Virus record (IMG/VR): IMGVR_UViG_3300046318_000165
Location: 26,752 to 90,751 of that record
Length of the DNA: 64,000 nucleotides
Strand: one strand, 5' to 3'
From: a virus
Part shown: positions 24,606 to 34,112 of the stretch, one piece after another
How positions within the stretch are numbered: the stretch's first letter is position 1
Layout of the letters: each line of letters begins with the position of its first letter
Made by a program: the position numbers and the translations under genes
The notes under the pieces: generated by a model
Databases searched by the model: none
What the model saw: only the letters and a program-made list of their open reading frames with translations
What the model was told of the DNA's origin: nothing

Positions 24606-25547
24606 ATGACAACAACTAATGTTAACTTTAAAGTTAAAAACGGCTTAGATGTAGCTGGTGCAATCGGTGTTGGATCAACACCATCATATGGAACATCTGG
24701 ACAAGTGCTAACATCTGGAGGCACAGGTGTAGCACCAACATGGACAACAGTTTCTGGAGGCAGTGGTGGAACCACAACAAATTCACTTACCTTTGGAACA
24801 TCTGGATTAATTGCTACTACAGGAACAAGTCCCTGGAACGGTTCTGCAGCTGCAACTATTGACATTGATACTTCAAAAGTTCCACTACTATCTTCTGCAA
24901 ACACTTTTACTGGCATTACATCAATTACAAATACCACAGAAACAACAACAGCATCTAATGGTGCATTGCTTATTTCTGGAGGTCTAAACGTTGCTAAAAA
25001 TGCAAACTTTGGTCAAAATCTTTATGTTGGAAATGGTGCTGTTACTCAAACTGCCGTTGCAACTAATCCAATTATTATTGCTAAAGACTCTGGTGCAACA
25101 TATGTTCAAACGGCAATGATAAACTCATCATCAACAGGCTCCGCAGACTTTGCAGCTTATGGAGATAATGGAACAGATACTGCTGGATGGGTAGATATGG
25201 GATTTACTGGTAGTGCGTTTAGTGACACTAATTATACTATTACTGGTAAGAATGATGGATATATTTTCACACAGGCAGTTTCAGGAGCAGGTCTTACAGG
25301 AAATCTAGTTTTAGCAACTGGTGCTAATGGAACATCAAATGATATTATTTTTGGCACTGGTGGATTTTTAACAGCAAATGAAAAAATGCGTCTAGACCAT
25401 GCTACAGGAAAATTAGTAATGGTTTCAGGCGGAGGGTACTCAATATCTGGAGGAACATCTTCTCAATACTTAATGGCAGATGGATCTACATCATCAGGTA
25501 GTGGAGGCTTTGTAGACTATCAAGCCTTAACCTTAGTTTATAGATAA
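24606..25547 (+). CDS. Tail fibre-like protein
   Basis: 313 residues, low-complexity and rich in Thr, Ser, Gly and Ala. It starts with VNFKVKNGLDVAGAIGVG, a start related to 29488-31911 (DFRLKAGLVVEG). Repeated TPSYGTSGQVLTSGG and LLISGGLNVAKNANFG motifs are typical of trimeric fibre shafts. The C-terminus ends near a GGFVDYQALTLVYR segment. Probably binds or displays host-recognition parts. Confidence 0.75.
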   Translation: MTTTNVNFKVKNGLDVAGAIGVGSTPSYGTSGQVLTSGGTGVAPTWTTVSGGSGGTTTNSLTFGTSGLIATTGTSPWNGSAAATIDIDTSKVPLLSSANTFTGITSITNTTETTTASNGALLISGGLNVAKNANFGQNLYVGNGAVTQTAVATNPIIIAKDSGATYVQTAMINSSSTGSADFAAYGDNGTDTAGWVDMGFTGSAFSDTNYTITGKNDGYIFTQAVSGAGLTGNLVLATGANGTSNDIIFGTGGFLTANEKMRLDHATGKLVMVSGGGYSISGGTSSQYLMADGSTSSGSGGFVDYQALTLVYR

Positions 25548-25556
25548 TGATATAAT
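25548..25556 (+). promoter_or_regulatory. Extended -10 promoter (TGATATAAT)
   Basis: Directly after the stop of the fibre gene; drives 25591 and the glycine-rich genes. AAAGGA follows at 25575-25580. Confidence 0.6.
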
Positions 25557-25590
25557 TAATAAAACAAAATTTTGAAAGGATTTGATTTTT

Positions 25591-26097
25591 ATGGCAACAA
25601 CACCACAATTTGCAGCAACACCAAAAGTTTGGACAGCAGCAACTTATTTAATTACATCTGGTGGAACTACTGCTTATGCTACAGCAACACCAACTGACGT
25701 TCAACTACAAGGAACTGGTGGAGTTGGTTATGCTAGAAGTGCTGGAGCTACTGCTGTTGGCGGTGCTACTACACCTGTAGGATCAGTGCTGCTAGTAACT
25801 GGTGGGACAAATGGTTCTCGTGTAGACGAAATTACTTTTACATCAATTGTTCAATCAACAGCTAACGTAGGTCGTATTTTTATTTATGATGGAGCTAGAT
25901 TTTTTCTTTATAAAGAAATAGCTATTCCTGCAGTAACTCCATCAGTATCAATACCTACTGCTTCTGTAACTACTACGTTTTCAAACTTAATTCTTCCAAG
26001 TGCAACATACAAAATTTATGTTTCAGTTGCCACGGTTGGTAACGCTACAACAACAGATAATGGTTATGCAGTTATGGCATTTGGTGGAGACTTCTAA
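25591..26097 (+). CDS. Virion-associated beta-rich protein
   Basis: 168 residues from the ATG at 25591 (AAAGGA upstream; a TTG three codons earlier is less likely). Thr- and Ala-rich beta protein with GRIFIYDGARFFLYKEIAIPAV in the middle and a final YVSVATVG...AVMAFGGDF. It resembles head- or tail-decoration domains, but I cannot name a family. Located among fibre genes. Confidence 0.6.
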   Translation: MATTPQFAATPKVWTAATYLITSGGTTAYATATPTDVQLQGTGGVGYARSAGATAVGGATTPVGSVLLVTGGTNGSRVDEITFTSIVQSTANVGRIFIYDGARFFLYKEIAIPAVTPSVSIPTASVTTTFSNLILPSATYKIYVSVATVGNATTTDNGYAVMAFGGDF

Positions 26098-26099
26098 AA

Positions 26100-27005
26100 A
26101 TGAATAAAGGTGCATTGCATGGTTTTGGATATTCACCATCTGAAATATCACTACAACGCACCATTATATCTACAGGATATATAGATATTCCGTCCAATGT
26201 TACTGTAGTATTTGCTGTTTTGGTAGGTGGTGGAGGATCTGGAGGATCAGGAACAACTCTAACATCAGCGTCTGGCGGTGGCGGAGGTGGAGGCTGTGTA
26301 GTCTCTGGATGGGTTCCAGTAGATAACTACGTTATTATCGGTGCTGGTGGAACTGCAACTGCAGGTTCTCGTGGTGGTACAGGTGGAACAACCTATTATT
26401 CAAATCTTTATGCATCTGGAGGACAGGGTGGTGCAGGAACAACAACTGCTGTAACTTCAAATGCAACTTCTGGTGGAGGTGCTGGTGGAGGCTGTGCAGC
26501 ATCAACTGGTGCAGGAACACAATCAATTTTTAACTATCAGCTTGGCGGTGCTGGCGGTGCAGGTGCTACAGGAACTACTGGAACTACAACTGGAGCTGCA
26601 GGATCAACAGGCGGACCAGCTGGCGGAGGTGGAGGAGGTTGCTATACAACCACTGGCTTGGCTACTGGTGGAGCTGGAGGTCAAGGACTAACAGGCGGTG
26701 GAGGAGGTTCTGCAACAAATACCACTGCAGCAACTGTGCTTACAAAATCTGGTAATGGTGGAGATGGTATTTTTCCAGGAGGAACTGGACAAACTGCATC
26801 AGCTACATCATCAGTAAAGTATGCCTCTGGCGGTGGTGGTGGTGGAATGCTAGGTCCTGGGTCAAATGGAACATTAAGCGTTACAGCAGTACGTACAGAC
26901 GGAGGAGCTGGCGGACTTGGCGGTGGCGGAGGTGGCGGAGGTCTAGGCTCTGCTGCTGCATTAGGTGGGGCAGGAGGAGCAGGAGTTCTATTCCTGTACT
27001 GGTAA
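26100..27005 (+). CDS. Glycine-rich adhesin, copy 1 of 3
   Basis: 301 residues. The N-terminus SLQRTIISTGYIDIPSNVTVVFAVLVGGGG is a beta start also seen in other phage glycine-rich tip proteins; the rest is long Gly runs with Ala, Thr and Ser, ending AGVLFLYW. Such Gly-rich domains form polyglycine-II bundles with variable loops that bind the host receptor (as in T-even gp38). Here it is probably a host-range determinant. Confidence 0.78.
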   Translation: MNKGALHGFGYSPSEISLQRTIISTGYIDIPSNVTVVFAVLVGGGGSGGSGTTLTSASGGGGGGGCVVSGWVPVDNYVIIGAGGTATAGSRGGTGGTTYYSNLYASGGQGGAGTTTAVTSNATSGGGAGGGCAASTGAGTQSIFNYQLGGAGGAGATGTTGTTTGAAGSTGGPAGGGGGGCYTTTGLATGGAGGQGLTGGGGGSATNTTAATVLTKSGNGGDGIFPGGTGQTASATSSVKYASGGGGGGMLGPGSNGTLSVTAVRTDGGAGGLGGGGGGGGLGSAAALGGAGGAGVLFLYW

Positions 27006-27923
27006 ATGATTTCAAAATTAACTGTTCCATATGGATTAACTTTACAACGCACTATAACTACAACTGGATATATTGATGTTCCAGATTATGTACAACAAGT
27101 TTATGCTGTAATTGCTGGAGGAGGTGGAGCTGGTGGCGGTGTTGCAGGAACATCTTTAAATCAACCAGGAGGATCTGGTGGAGCAGGTCGTGTAGCTTCT
27201 GGATGGGTTCCAAAAACAAACTACGCTATTATTGGTGCTGGAGGACTAGGGGTTTCATCAGGAACAGTAGGTGGTAATGGTGGAACAACATACTATTCAA
27301 TTTTATTCGCATACGGTGGTCAAGGTGGTGGATCAGGAGTTACACCAGTAGGAATTAACACTCTTTCTGGATCTGGATCAGGTGGAGGAGGAGCTATTGC
27401 TGGCGGTGGTGGTGGTGCAGGAACTGGTAGTGCTGGAACAACCTTTGTTTATCAAGTAGGTGGAGCAGGAGGAGCAGGAGTAGCTGGAAGCGTTTCTGGA
27501 GTAGCTTCAGTAGCTGGTGGTGATGGAACTTCTGGTGGAGGTGCTGGAGCATGTTCAGGAACAAGTGCAAATGTAACAGGTGGTAATGGAGGAAGTGGAT
27601 TAGCTGGTGGTGGTGGTGGAACATGTTTTCAAACTACACCAAATGGAACAAGTGTTTTGACTCCAGGTAATGGTGGTAGTGGTATTTATCCAGGAGGAAC
27701 TGCAACAGCAGTAGGTTTTGGAACAAATACAAATGTTGGTTCTACTGGTGGAGGCGGTGGTGGAATTACTGGTGCTGGACAAGATGGATCTTATTTAGCA
27801 GTTGGAAATGATGTTGTTAATGGAGCAAATGGAGGTATCGGTGGTGGCGGAGGATCCTCTGGATATGGTACTGGTGCTATTAGTGGTAGCGGAGGAGTTG
27901 GGGCAGTACTTCTGTACTGGTAA
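27006..27923 (+). CDS. Glycine-rich adhesin, copy 2 of 3
   Basis: 305 residues; same design as its neighbours: TLQRTITTTGYIDVPDYVQQVYAVIAGGGG at the start, polyglycine body, GVGAVLLYW at the end. Begins directly after the stop of copy 1 with no ribosome-binding site of its own, so translation is coupled. Variable Gly-free inserts probably form the receptor-binding loops. Confidence 0.78.
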   Translation: MISKLTVPYGLTLQRTITTTGYIDVPDYVQQVYAVIAGGGGAGGGVAGTSLNQPGGSGGAGRVASGWVPKTNYAIIGAGGLGVSSGTVGGNGGTTYYSILFAYGGQGGGSGVTPVGINTLSGSGSGGGGAIAGGGGGAGTGSAGTTFVYQVGGAGGAGVAGSVSGVASVAGGDGTSGGGAGACSGTSANVTGGNGGSGLAGGGGGTCFQTTPNGTSVLTPGNGGSGIYPGGTATAVGFGTNTNVGSTGGGGGGITGAGQDGSYLAVGNDVVNGANGGIGGGGGSSGYGTGAISGSGGVGAVLLYW

Positions 27924-27925
27924 TT

Positions 27926-28810
27926 ATGAATAAAGGAAATTTAAAAGGATTTGGATCAATTCCACAAGGATTGACATTACAAAAAACAATTTTATCAACT
28001 GGTTATGTTGATATTCCATCAAATATTTTTGTTGCTTATGCAATTTTAATTGGCGGAGGTGGAGCTGGCGGTGCATCTACAACATCAACATCAGGATGTG
28101 GTGGAGGAGGAGCAGGAGCCATTGTTGCTGGATGGGTTATGGTAGATAACTATGCAATAGTTGGTGCAGGAGGTCTTGGTTCTAGTGCTGCTTCAGCAGT
28201 AGGAGCAACTGGAGGAACAACTTATTATTCTAATTTATATGCTACTGGCGGTACTGGTGGTGCTTCTGATACTACCGCTGCAACTTCGCCTACTGGCGGT
28301 GCAGGTGCAGGAGGAGGATGTAGAAACACAACTATTGCAAGAGCAGCAGGTTCACAATCAATTTTTATATATAACTTAGGTGGAGCAGGAGGTCAACCAA
28401 ACGTTGGGGTTGCTGGAACTGGAGATGCTTCACCAGGAGCATCTGGCGGTGGAGGTGGAGGTTCTTACACTGCATCAACTGCAGGAACATACTATGCTGG
28501 TAATGGTGGCATTGGTGCTACTGGCGGAGGTGGAGGAGCTTGTAGAAAAGGTGCAGCTGGAGCAACTACTACAACTATAGGTGGTTCTGGAGGTGCTGGT
28601 CTTTATCCAGGAGGATCTGGATGGTCAATTACTGGATCTGGTGGTACAACGTTGTCAGGCGGAGGCGGAGGCGGAGGATATTTAGGTCCAGGATCTTCAG
28701 CAACAGTTGATAACTTAGGTGGTAATGGAGGACTCGGCGGCGGAGGCGGTGGCGGAGGCTGGGGTCCTTCAGGTTCAGGTGGTAAGGGTGCTATACTTTT
28801 ATATTGGTAA
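27926..28810 (+). CDS. Glycine-rich adhesin, copy 3 of 3
   Basis: 294 residues: TLQKTILSTGYVDIPSNIFVAYAILIGGGG, polyglycine body, GKGAILLYW. Closest in start to copy 1 (MNKGxLxGFG). Three diverged copies in a row suggest either a mixed tip complex or a store of variants for recombination. Confidence 0.78.
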   Translation: MNKGNLKGFGSIPQGLTLQKTILSTGYVDIPSNIFVAYAILIGGGGAGGASTTSTSGCGGGGAGAIVAGWVMVDNYAIVGAGGLGSSAASAVGATGGTTYYSNLYATGGTGGASDTTAATSPTGGAGAGGGCRNTTIARAAGSQSIFIYNLGGAGGQPNVGVAGTGDASPGASGGGGGGSYTASTAGTYYAGNGGIGATGGGGGACRKGAAGATTTTIGGSGGAGLYPGGSGWSITGSGGTTLSGGGGGGGYLGPGSSATVDNLGGNGGLGGGGGGGGWGPSGSGGKGAILLYW

Positions 28811-28822
28811 AGGAGAAATAAA

Positions 28823-28999
28823 ATGGCGGTATTCGCAGTAGTAAATCCAGAAGGTGGAGTAGTAACAAACACCATAGTTGGAGATAGCCTTGAGTCTATT
28901 ACTCAATTTGTAGGTGCTTGTGTTGAAATTACAGAAGCAACAGGAGGAGCCTCTATTGGCGACATCTGGGATGGTACAACTTTTACAAGACCTCAATAA
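28823..28999 (+). CDS. Small protein after the adhesins
   Basis: 58 residues (MAVFAVVNPEGGVVTNTIVGD...). AAAGGAGAAATAA precedes the ATG. The ending DIWDGTTFTRPQ resembles the short caps found at the end of fibre proteins or fibre-associated chaperones; pattern only. Confidence 0.65.
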   Translation: MAVFAVVNPEGGVVTNTIVGDSLESITQFVGACVEITEATGGASIGDIWDGTTFTRPQ

Positions 29000-29010
29000 T
29001 TAATTAATTA

Positions 29011-29019
29011 TGTTATAAT
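29011..29019 (+). promoter_or_regulatory. Extended -10 promoter (TGTTATAAT), leaderless
   Basis: Ends 6 nt before the ATG at 29026. Confidence 0.65.
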
Positions 29020-29025
29020 GTTTAC

Positions 29026-29472
29026 ATGGCTATAATTGATATTAATGACGTAAAAGCAGCGTTTGAAACAGGTGACAGACCTACAGGTGCTGATTTTGTT
29101 AATTTAATTGATACCCTCGCTGCTAATGCAACATTGCTAGGAGCAGGATCAAATAATGATTCAATAATTACAGGCATTGAAAATGAAACTGTAGTAGATT
29201 CTTTAGTCGCATCAGACTGGAGATTTATTAGATATATGGTTTCTTTAACAAGTACAATATCTGGATCAAACAAACATTATGCAACAGAAATTACAGTTTT
29301 ACTTGATAATAATAATGTAAACATAAGTGAGTATGGCTCACTAGACAATGATGGGGATGTTGGAACTGTTACTGTCTCAAAGGTATCAGGAGCAATACAA
29401 CTAATTGTAACTCCAGATCCACAAACTAAGCCAGTCACTCTACGATTTAGTCGTATAGGACTTAAGGCATAA
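29026..29472 (+). CDS. Fibre-associated protein sharing its C-terminal domain with the long fibre
   Basis: 148 residues. The N-terminal 45 residues (DINDVKAAFETGDRPTGADFVNLIDTL) are a short helical trimerisation-like start. The rest (IRYMVSLTSTISGSNKHYATEITVLLDNNNVNISEYGSL, then DGDVGTVTVSKVSGAIQLIVTP) aligns in pattern with the last 80 residues of 29488-31911. So the two proteins carry the same terminal beta domain. Confidence 0.7.
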   Translation: MAIIDINDVKAAFETGDRPTGADFVNLIDTLAANATLLGAGSNNDSIITGIENETVVDSLVASDWRFIRYMVSLTSTISGSNKHYATEITVLLDNNNVNISEYGSLDNDGDVGTVTVSKVSGAIQLIVTPDPQTKPVTLRFSRIGLKA

Positions 29473-29487
29473 TTTAGGAGATAGAAA

Positions 29488-31911
29488 ATGGCAACAGTTA
29501 CAAAAGATTTTAGATTAAAAGCAGGTTTAGTAGTCGAAGGACTAACTACCGCAGGTCTTGTTACAACATCAGCTGCTGGAGTAATTTCCAGTTCAGCTTC
29601 AGGGTATGGAGATACCTATAACCCATATGGTTCAAAAACAGCTAACTACGTATTAGCAGCTCCAAACGGATCTTCAGGTGCACCATCATTCCGTGCATTA
29701 GTAAAAGCAGACATTCCTGGAGTAAATAATTCCCTAGTTCTTAAAGCAGATACAGGAACTACAGAAGGAACAGATTTATATACATTTGATGGTTCTGCTG
29801 CAAAAACACTTAACGTAGTAGCAGGTTCAAACATTGTTATTACAAAAACATCTGGACAGTGGTCTATTGCTGCTACTGGTGGTGGAACAGGTTCTGTAAC
29901 ATCAGTATCTGTTGTATCTGCCAATGGTTTTGCAGGTACTGTAGCAACTGCCACATCTACTCCAGCAATTACACTAACAACAACAATTACAGGACTACTT
30001 AGCGGTAACGGAACTGCAATTTCTGCTGCCTCTGCTGGATATGGAGATACTACAAACCCATATGCTTCAAAGACTGCAAACTATTTCTTAGCTGCTCCAA
30101 ATGGAGCATCTGGATCACCAACATTCCGTGCAATTGTTGCTGCAGATATCCCAAGCTTATCTTCAACTTATCAGCCACTTGATGCAGATCTTACAGCTAT
30201 TTCTGCTATTGCAAGTACTGGATGGCTACAAAGAACAGCTACAGATACATGGAGCGTTGGAACCCCACCAAACTACTACCCAACAGCAGTTACAATGACT
30301 GCTGGTACTACTGCAGGTCCTACTGTTGATCTAACAATGTCTGGAGTCTCAAACATTACTGGTTCAGCAATTCCTTCAGCTTCTGCCACAGCTTCTGGTG
30401 TAATTACAACTGGAGCACAAACTCTTGCAGGTGCAAAGACATTCTCAGGTGCTGCAGTATTTAATTCCACTGTTACTCTTTCTGCAGATCCTACATCAGC
30501 AATGCACGCTGCTACTAAACAGTATGTTGATGGAGTAGCTCAGGGTGTAAATGCTCACGATGCTGTTCAATATGCAACTACAGGAACAATCGCTGGTACT
30601 TATACAGCAGGTTCTGCAGGTGCTGATGGCGGAACTGGTGTTGGTGCAACAATTACCTATACATCAACAGGAACTACAACAATTGATAGCGGAGCTTCTC
30701 CATTAGCACTTAATGACCGTGTTCTTGTTAAAGATGGTGTTACTGCAGATGCAGGAACAGGTTCAAAAGCCAACGGTATTTACTATGTAACAACTGCTGG
30801 TGCTACTGGCGTAGCCACTATTCTTACTCGTGCACTAGATTACGATAACTCCATTGCTGGAGACATTATGACTGGTGACTTGGTATATGTTATTTCTGGA
30901 TCATCAAATGGTGGAATCCAATACTTGATGAATGTTTCAGGTACTTCAACCACACCAGTCAAGGGTATTAAGATTGGTACAGATCCAATTACCTTTACAC
31001 AATTCTCAGGTGCAACTAGCACACTTGCTGGTGCTGGTCTTGTTGCTACTGGAAATACATTTGCTGTAGGTGCTGGAACAGGCATTACAGTAGCAGCAGA
31101 TGCTGTTTCTATTGATACTGCCTGGACTGGTCAAACAGCAATTACAACAGTTGGAACAATTACAACTGGTACATGGTCTGGATCATTTGGATCAGTATCT
31201 GGTGCAAACCTTACAACTCTGAATGCATCAAATATTTCTTCTGGAACAATTGGTGCTGCAAGACTTCCAAGCGTTAATATTGGTACTACATCAGTAGACC
31301 TAACTCGTGCATCAGGTGCTTTAACACTAGCTGGTCTAACTCTTACCACTCCAGTACTAGGTGTTGCAACTGCAACTAGCATTAACAAGGTTGCAATTAC
31401 TGCTCCTGCTACAAGTGCTACCTTAACAATTGCTGATGGTAAAACATTTACTGCAAGCAATACCTTAACAATAGCAGGAACAGATGGAAGCACTCTTACT
31501 ATCGGTTCTGGAGGAACACTTGGTTCAAATGCATATACATCAACAGCATATGCTCCAATTGCATCTCCTGCACTTACTGGAACACCAACTTTTGGTGGAA
31601 ATGCTGGAATTGTAAACGCTTCTGGATCAGGATCAGCACTATTTACGCTATCAAGTATATTTGACAAGACAGTTTACAATGGTGGAGAATTTATTGTTAA
31701 ACTTTCTGACGGTACTGACTTTGAAATCATCAAACTATTAGTAGTTATTAAGGGAACAACTTTTTATGTAACTCAATATGGAGATGTATATTCAAACGCA
31801 GTAATCGGAACAGTTGACTTTACACTATCTACAAACAATGTTAATATTACAATTACTCCAGCAGCAGGAACAGTTACTGCTAAGGTAGTAGGAACACTAC
31901 TAGCTGTCTAA
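29488..31911 (+). CDS. Long tail fibre protein
   Basis: 807 residues, rich in Thr, Ala, Gly and Ser. Internal duplication: SGYGDTYNPYGSKTANYVLAAPNG near residue 37 and AGYGDTTNPYASKTANYFLAAPNG near residue 185. A DPTSAMHAATKQYVD segment near residue 335 is a standard phage fibre motif. The last 80 residues form a beta domain shared with 29026-29472. It ends before a strong terminator. Likely the main side or tip fibre. Confidence 0.82.
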   Translation: MATVTKDFRLKAGLVVEGLTTAGLVTTSAAGVISSSASGYGDTYNPYGSKTANYVLAAPNGSSGAPSFRALVKADIPGVNNSLVLKADTGTTEGTDLYTFDGSAAKTLNVVAGSNIVITKTSGQWSIAATGGGTGSVTSVSVVSANGFAGTVATATSTPAITLTTTITGLLSGNGTAISAASAGYGDTTNPYASKTANYFLAAPNGASGSPTFRAIVAADIPSLSSTYQPLDADLTAISAIASTGWLQRTATDTWSVGTPPNYYPTAVTMTAGTTAGPTVDLTMSGVSNITGSAIPSASATASGVITTGAQTLAGAKTFSGAAVFNSTVTLSADPTSAMHAATKQYVDGVAQGVNAHDAVQYATTGTIAGTYTAGSAGADGGTGVGATITYTSTGTTTIDSGASPLALNDRVLVKDGVTADAGTGSKANGIYYVTTAGATGVATILTRALDYDNSIAGDIMTGDLVYVISGSSNGGIQYLMNVSGTSTTPVKGIKIGTDPITFTQFSGATSTLAGAGLVATGNTFAVGAGTGITVAADAVSIDTAWTGQTAITTVGTITTGTWSGSFGSVSGANLTTLNASNISSGTIGAARLPSVNIGTTSVDLTRASGALTLAGLTLTTPVLGVATATSINKVAITAPATSATLTIADGKTFTASNTLTIAGTDGSTLTIGSGGTLGSNAYTSTAYAPIASPALTGTPTFGGNAGIVNASGSGSALFTLSSIFDKTVYNGGEFIVKLSDGTDFEIIKLLVVIKGTTFYVTQYGDVYSNAVIGTVDFTLSTNNVNITITPAAGTVTAKVVGTLLAV

Positions 31912-31931
31912 TAGTTATTAAAATAAGTAAG

Positions 31932-31956
31932 CTCTCCCTAATATTTTTAGGGAGAG
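31932..31956 (+). terminator. Intrinsic terminator after the long fibre gene
   Basis: CTCTCCCTAA / TTAGGGAGAG, loop TATTT, followed by TTTTAC and a T-run. Confidence 0.85.
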
Positions 31957-31976
31957 TTTTACTTTTTTGAAAACTC

Positions 31977-31985
31977 TGCTATAAT
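31977..31985 (+). promoter_or_regulatory. Extended -10 promoter (TGCTATAAT) of the reductase gene
   Basis: TGCTATAAT straight after the terminator; leader of about 35 nt with AAAGAAAG before the start. Confidence 0.65.
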
Positions 31986-32025
31986 TGATATATCAATCAA
32001 TCCTAAAGAAAGTGTGGTAGATACC

Positions 32026-34056
32026 ATGTCAGAGTTTTTTTCATTTAGACTTACAGATGATTTTGTAGATAAATACAAGGCTGTAGAGTCCCCATTCGGT
32101 TTCGTAGATGCAGGAGGTAACTCTCTAGGCGAAATTACATTTGTAAGAACCTACTCTCGTGTCAAGGAAGATGGCACAAAGGAACGCTGGCACGAAGTCT
32201 GTCGCCGTGTAATTGAGGGTATGTATTCAGTTCAGAAGAACCATGCCAAAGAATCACGTCTTCCTTGGAATGACTACAAGGCACAGAAATCAGCACAAGA
32301 AGCATTTGATCGAATGTTTACTTTGAAGTGGACACCACCAGGACGTGGTATGTGGTCATTTGGAACACCACTAACTATGGAGAAGCGTAACTCTGCTGCT
32401 CTGCAAAACTGTGCTGTAGTATCTACTAAAGACTTAGATAAAAATGATCCAGGTGCATTATTTGCTTGGGTTATGGATGCTCTAATGCTTGGTATTGGTG
32501 TTGGCTTTGATACCCTTGGACAAGATAAGAATTTCCAGATTTATGCACCAACAGAACCAGCAACTACTTTTGTTATTCCAGATGACCGTGAGGGTTGGGT
32601 AGAATCTACTCGTCTACTTATTAATTCATTCCTACGACCTAACCAGTCTATTCAGGAATTTGACTATTCTGAGATTCGTCCAGAGGGAGCACCAATCAAG
32701 GGATTTGGTGGAACTGCTTCAGGACCTGCTCCACTAATCAAGATGCACAATACTATCCGTCAAGCTATTGGAACTCGTGCAGGAGAGCACTTTGACTCTC
32801 GTGCAATCGTAGATATTATCAACCTTATTGGAACCTGTGTTGTTGCAGGTAACGTTAGACGATCCGCTACCCTTGCTCTTGGAGTAGATGGTGACGAAGA
32901 CTTCCTAAACCTAAAGAATGCTGAGGCATTTCCAGAGCGTAACTCATATGATCCAGCAAAGCCAGGCTGGGCATGGATGTCTAATAACTCTATTGCTGCA
33001 ACCGTAGGAATGGACTATGCAAAGTATGTAGACCGTATTGCAGATAACGGAGAGCCAGGATTTATTTGGCTAGATGTTGCTCGTAACTTCGGTCGTCTAG
33101 CAGATCCAGCAGATGGTGCAGACTATCGTGTAGTTGGATTCAATCCTTGTGCAGAACAGCCACTAGAGTCATATGAGCTATGTACTCTAGTTGAGGTTCA
33201 CCTAAACCGTCACGAGTCAAAGGAAGACTTCCTACGTACTCTAAAGTTTGCCTACCTATATGGAAAGACTGTAACACTTCTTCCAACTCACTGGCAACAG
33301 ACAAATGGTATCATGCAACGTAATCGCCGTATCGGAACATCACTTACTGGTATTGCGTCATTTGCTGATGAGCATGGTCTACCAACTACTCGTGAGTGGA
33401 TGGACGAAGGCTACAACAAGATTCGTTTCTACGACAAGAAGTATTCAGAATGGCTATGTGTTCGTGAATCAATTCGTGTAACTACAGTTAAGCCGTCTGG
33501 ATCTGTATCGATTCTATCTGGAGCTACCCCTGGCGTTCACTGGGGTCCAGGTGGAAAGTTCTATCTTCGTGCTATTCGTTTTGGTAACACTGACCCAATG
33601 CTTCACCTTTTCAAGGCAGCAGGGTACAAAGTTGAAGACGATCTAGTATCAGGTGGAACATCAGTAGTATACTTCCCAATTGCATCTGGACAGAAGCGAG
33701 CAGAGAAGCAAGTAACACTATTTGAAAAGATGGCTCTTGCTGCAACTGCACAAAAGTACTGGTCAGATAATGGAGTATCAGTAACCCTATCATTTGATAA
33801 GGAAACTGAGAAGCAGCACATTGCTTCTGTTCTAAATATGTATGAGGGTCAGCTAAAGGCTGTATCGTTCCTGCCAATGGGTAACACTGTTTATCCACAG
33901 CAGCCATACACTGAAATTACAGAGAATGAATATGACTACTACATCGGTCGTATTGCTAAGATTGATTTCTCTGCAATCTATGATGGAGTAGACAATTTAG
34001 AAGCTCTTGGCGAAAGTTACTGCACCACGGACTACTGTGAGATTAAAATCAAGTAG
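32026..34056 (+). CDS. nrdJ: Adenosylcobalamin-dependent (class II) ribonucleotide reductase
   Basis: 676 residues; reduces ribonucleoside triphosphates to deoxy forms for phage DNA synthesis using coenzyme B12. Visible motifs: TPPGRGMW near 105, ALQNCAVVST near 128 (redox Cys), NPCAEQPLESYELCTLVE near 375 (radical Cys, Glu, second redox Cys), PSGSVS near 490 and a C-terminal CTTDYC pair that fits the re-reducing cysteines of the Lactobacillus-type monomeric enzyme. All key cysteines are present. A GTG four codons upstream could be the start. Unusual location between fibre and portal genes with its own promoter and terminator. Confidence 0.95.
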   Translation: MSEFFSFRLTDDFVDKYKAVESPFGFVDAGGNSLGEITFVRTYSRVKEDGTKERWHEVCRRVIEGMYSVQKNHAKESRLPWNDYKAQKSAQEAFDRMFTLKWTPPGRGMWSFGTPLTMEKRNSAALQNCAVVSTKDLDKNDPGALFAWVMDALMLGIGVGFDTLGQDKNFQIYAPTEPATTFVIPDDREGWVESTRLLINSFLRPNQSIQEFDYSEIRPEGAPIKGFGGTASGPAPLIKMHNTIRQAIGTRAGEHFDSRAIVDIINLIGTCVVAGNVRRSATLALGVDGDEDFLNLKNAEAFPERNSYDPAKPGWAWMSNNSIAATVGMDYAKYVDRIADNGEPGFIWLDVARNFGRLADPADGADYRVVGFNPCAEQPLESYELCTLVEVHLNRHESKEDFLRTLKFAYLYGKTVTLLPTHWQQTNGIMQRNRRIGTSLTGIASFADEHGLPTTREWMDEGYNKIRFYDKKYSEWLCVRESIRVTTVKPSGSVSILSGATPGVHWGPGGKFYLRAIRFGNTDPMLHLFKAAGYKVEDDLVSGGTSVVYFPIASGQKRAEKQVTLFEKMALAATAQKYWSDNGVSVTLSFDKETEKQHIASVLNMYEGQLKAVSFLPMGNTVYPQQPYTEITENEYDYYIGRIAKIDFSAIYDGVDNLEALGESYCTTDYCEIKIK

Positions 34057-34075
34057 TTATAATTAAAAAATGGTT

Positions 34076-34102
34076 ATGCCCTGTCACGAAATGGCAGGGC
34101 AT
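34076..34102 (+). terminator. Intrinsic terminator after nrdJ
   Basis: ATGCCCTG / CAGGGCAT with an 11-nt loop, followed by TTCTATTTTG. Confidence 0.8.
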
Positions 34103-34112
34103 TTCTATTTTG

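Noticed and set aside
26335-28875. Long open frames on the minus strand and other frames of the glycine-rich genes
   Set aside because: They are shadows of GGN-rich codons, giving runs of His/Gln/Leu or Pro with no plausible protein.
30840-31667. Long minus-strand open frames opposite the long tail fibre
   Set aside because: They mirror the repetitive Thr/Ala/Gly codons of the fibre gene and have no ribosome-binding site or homology pattern.
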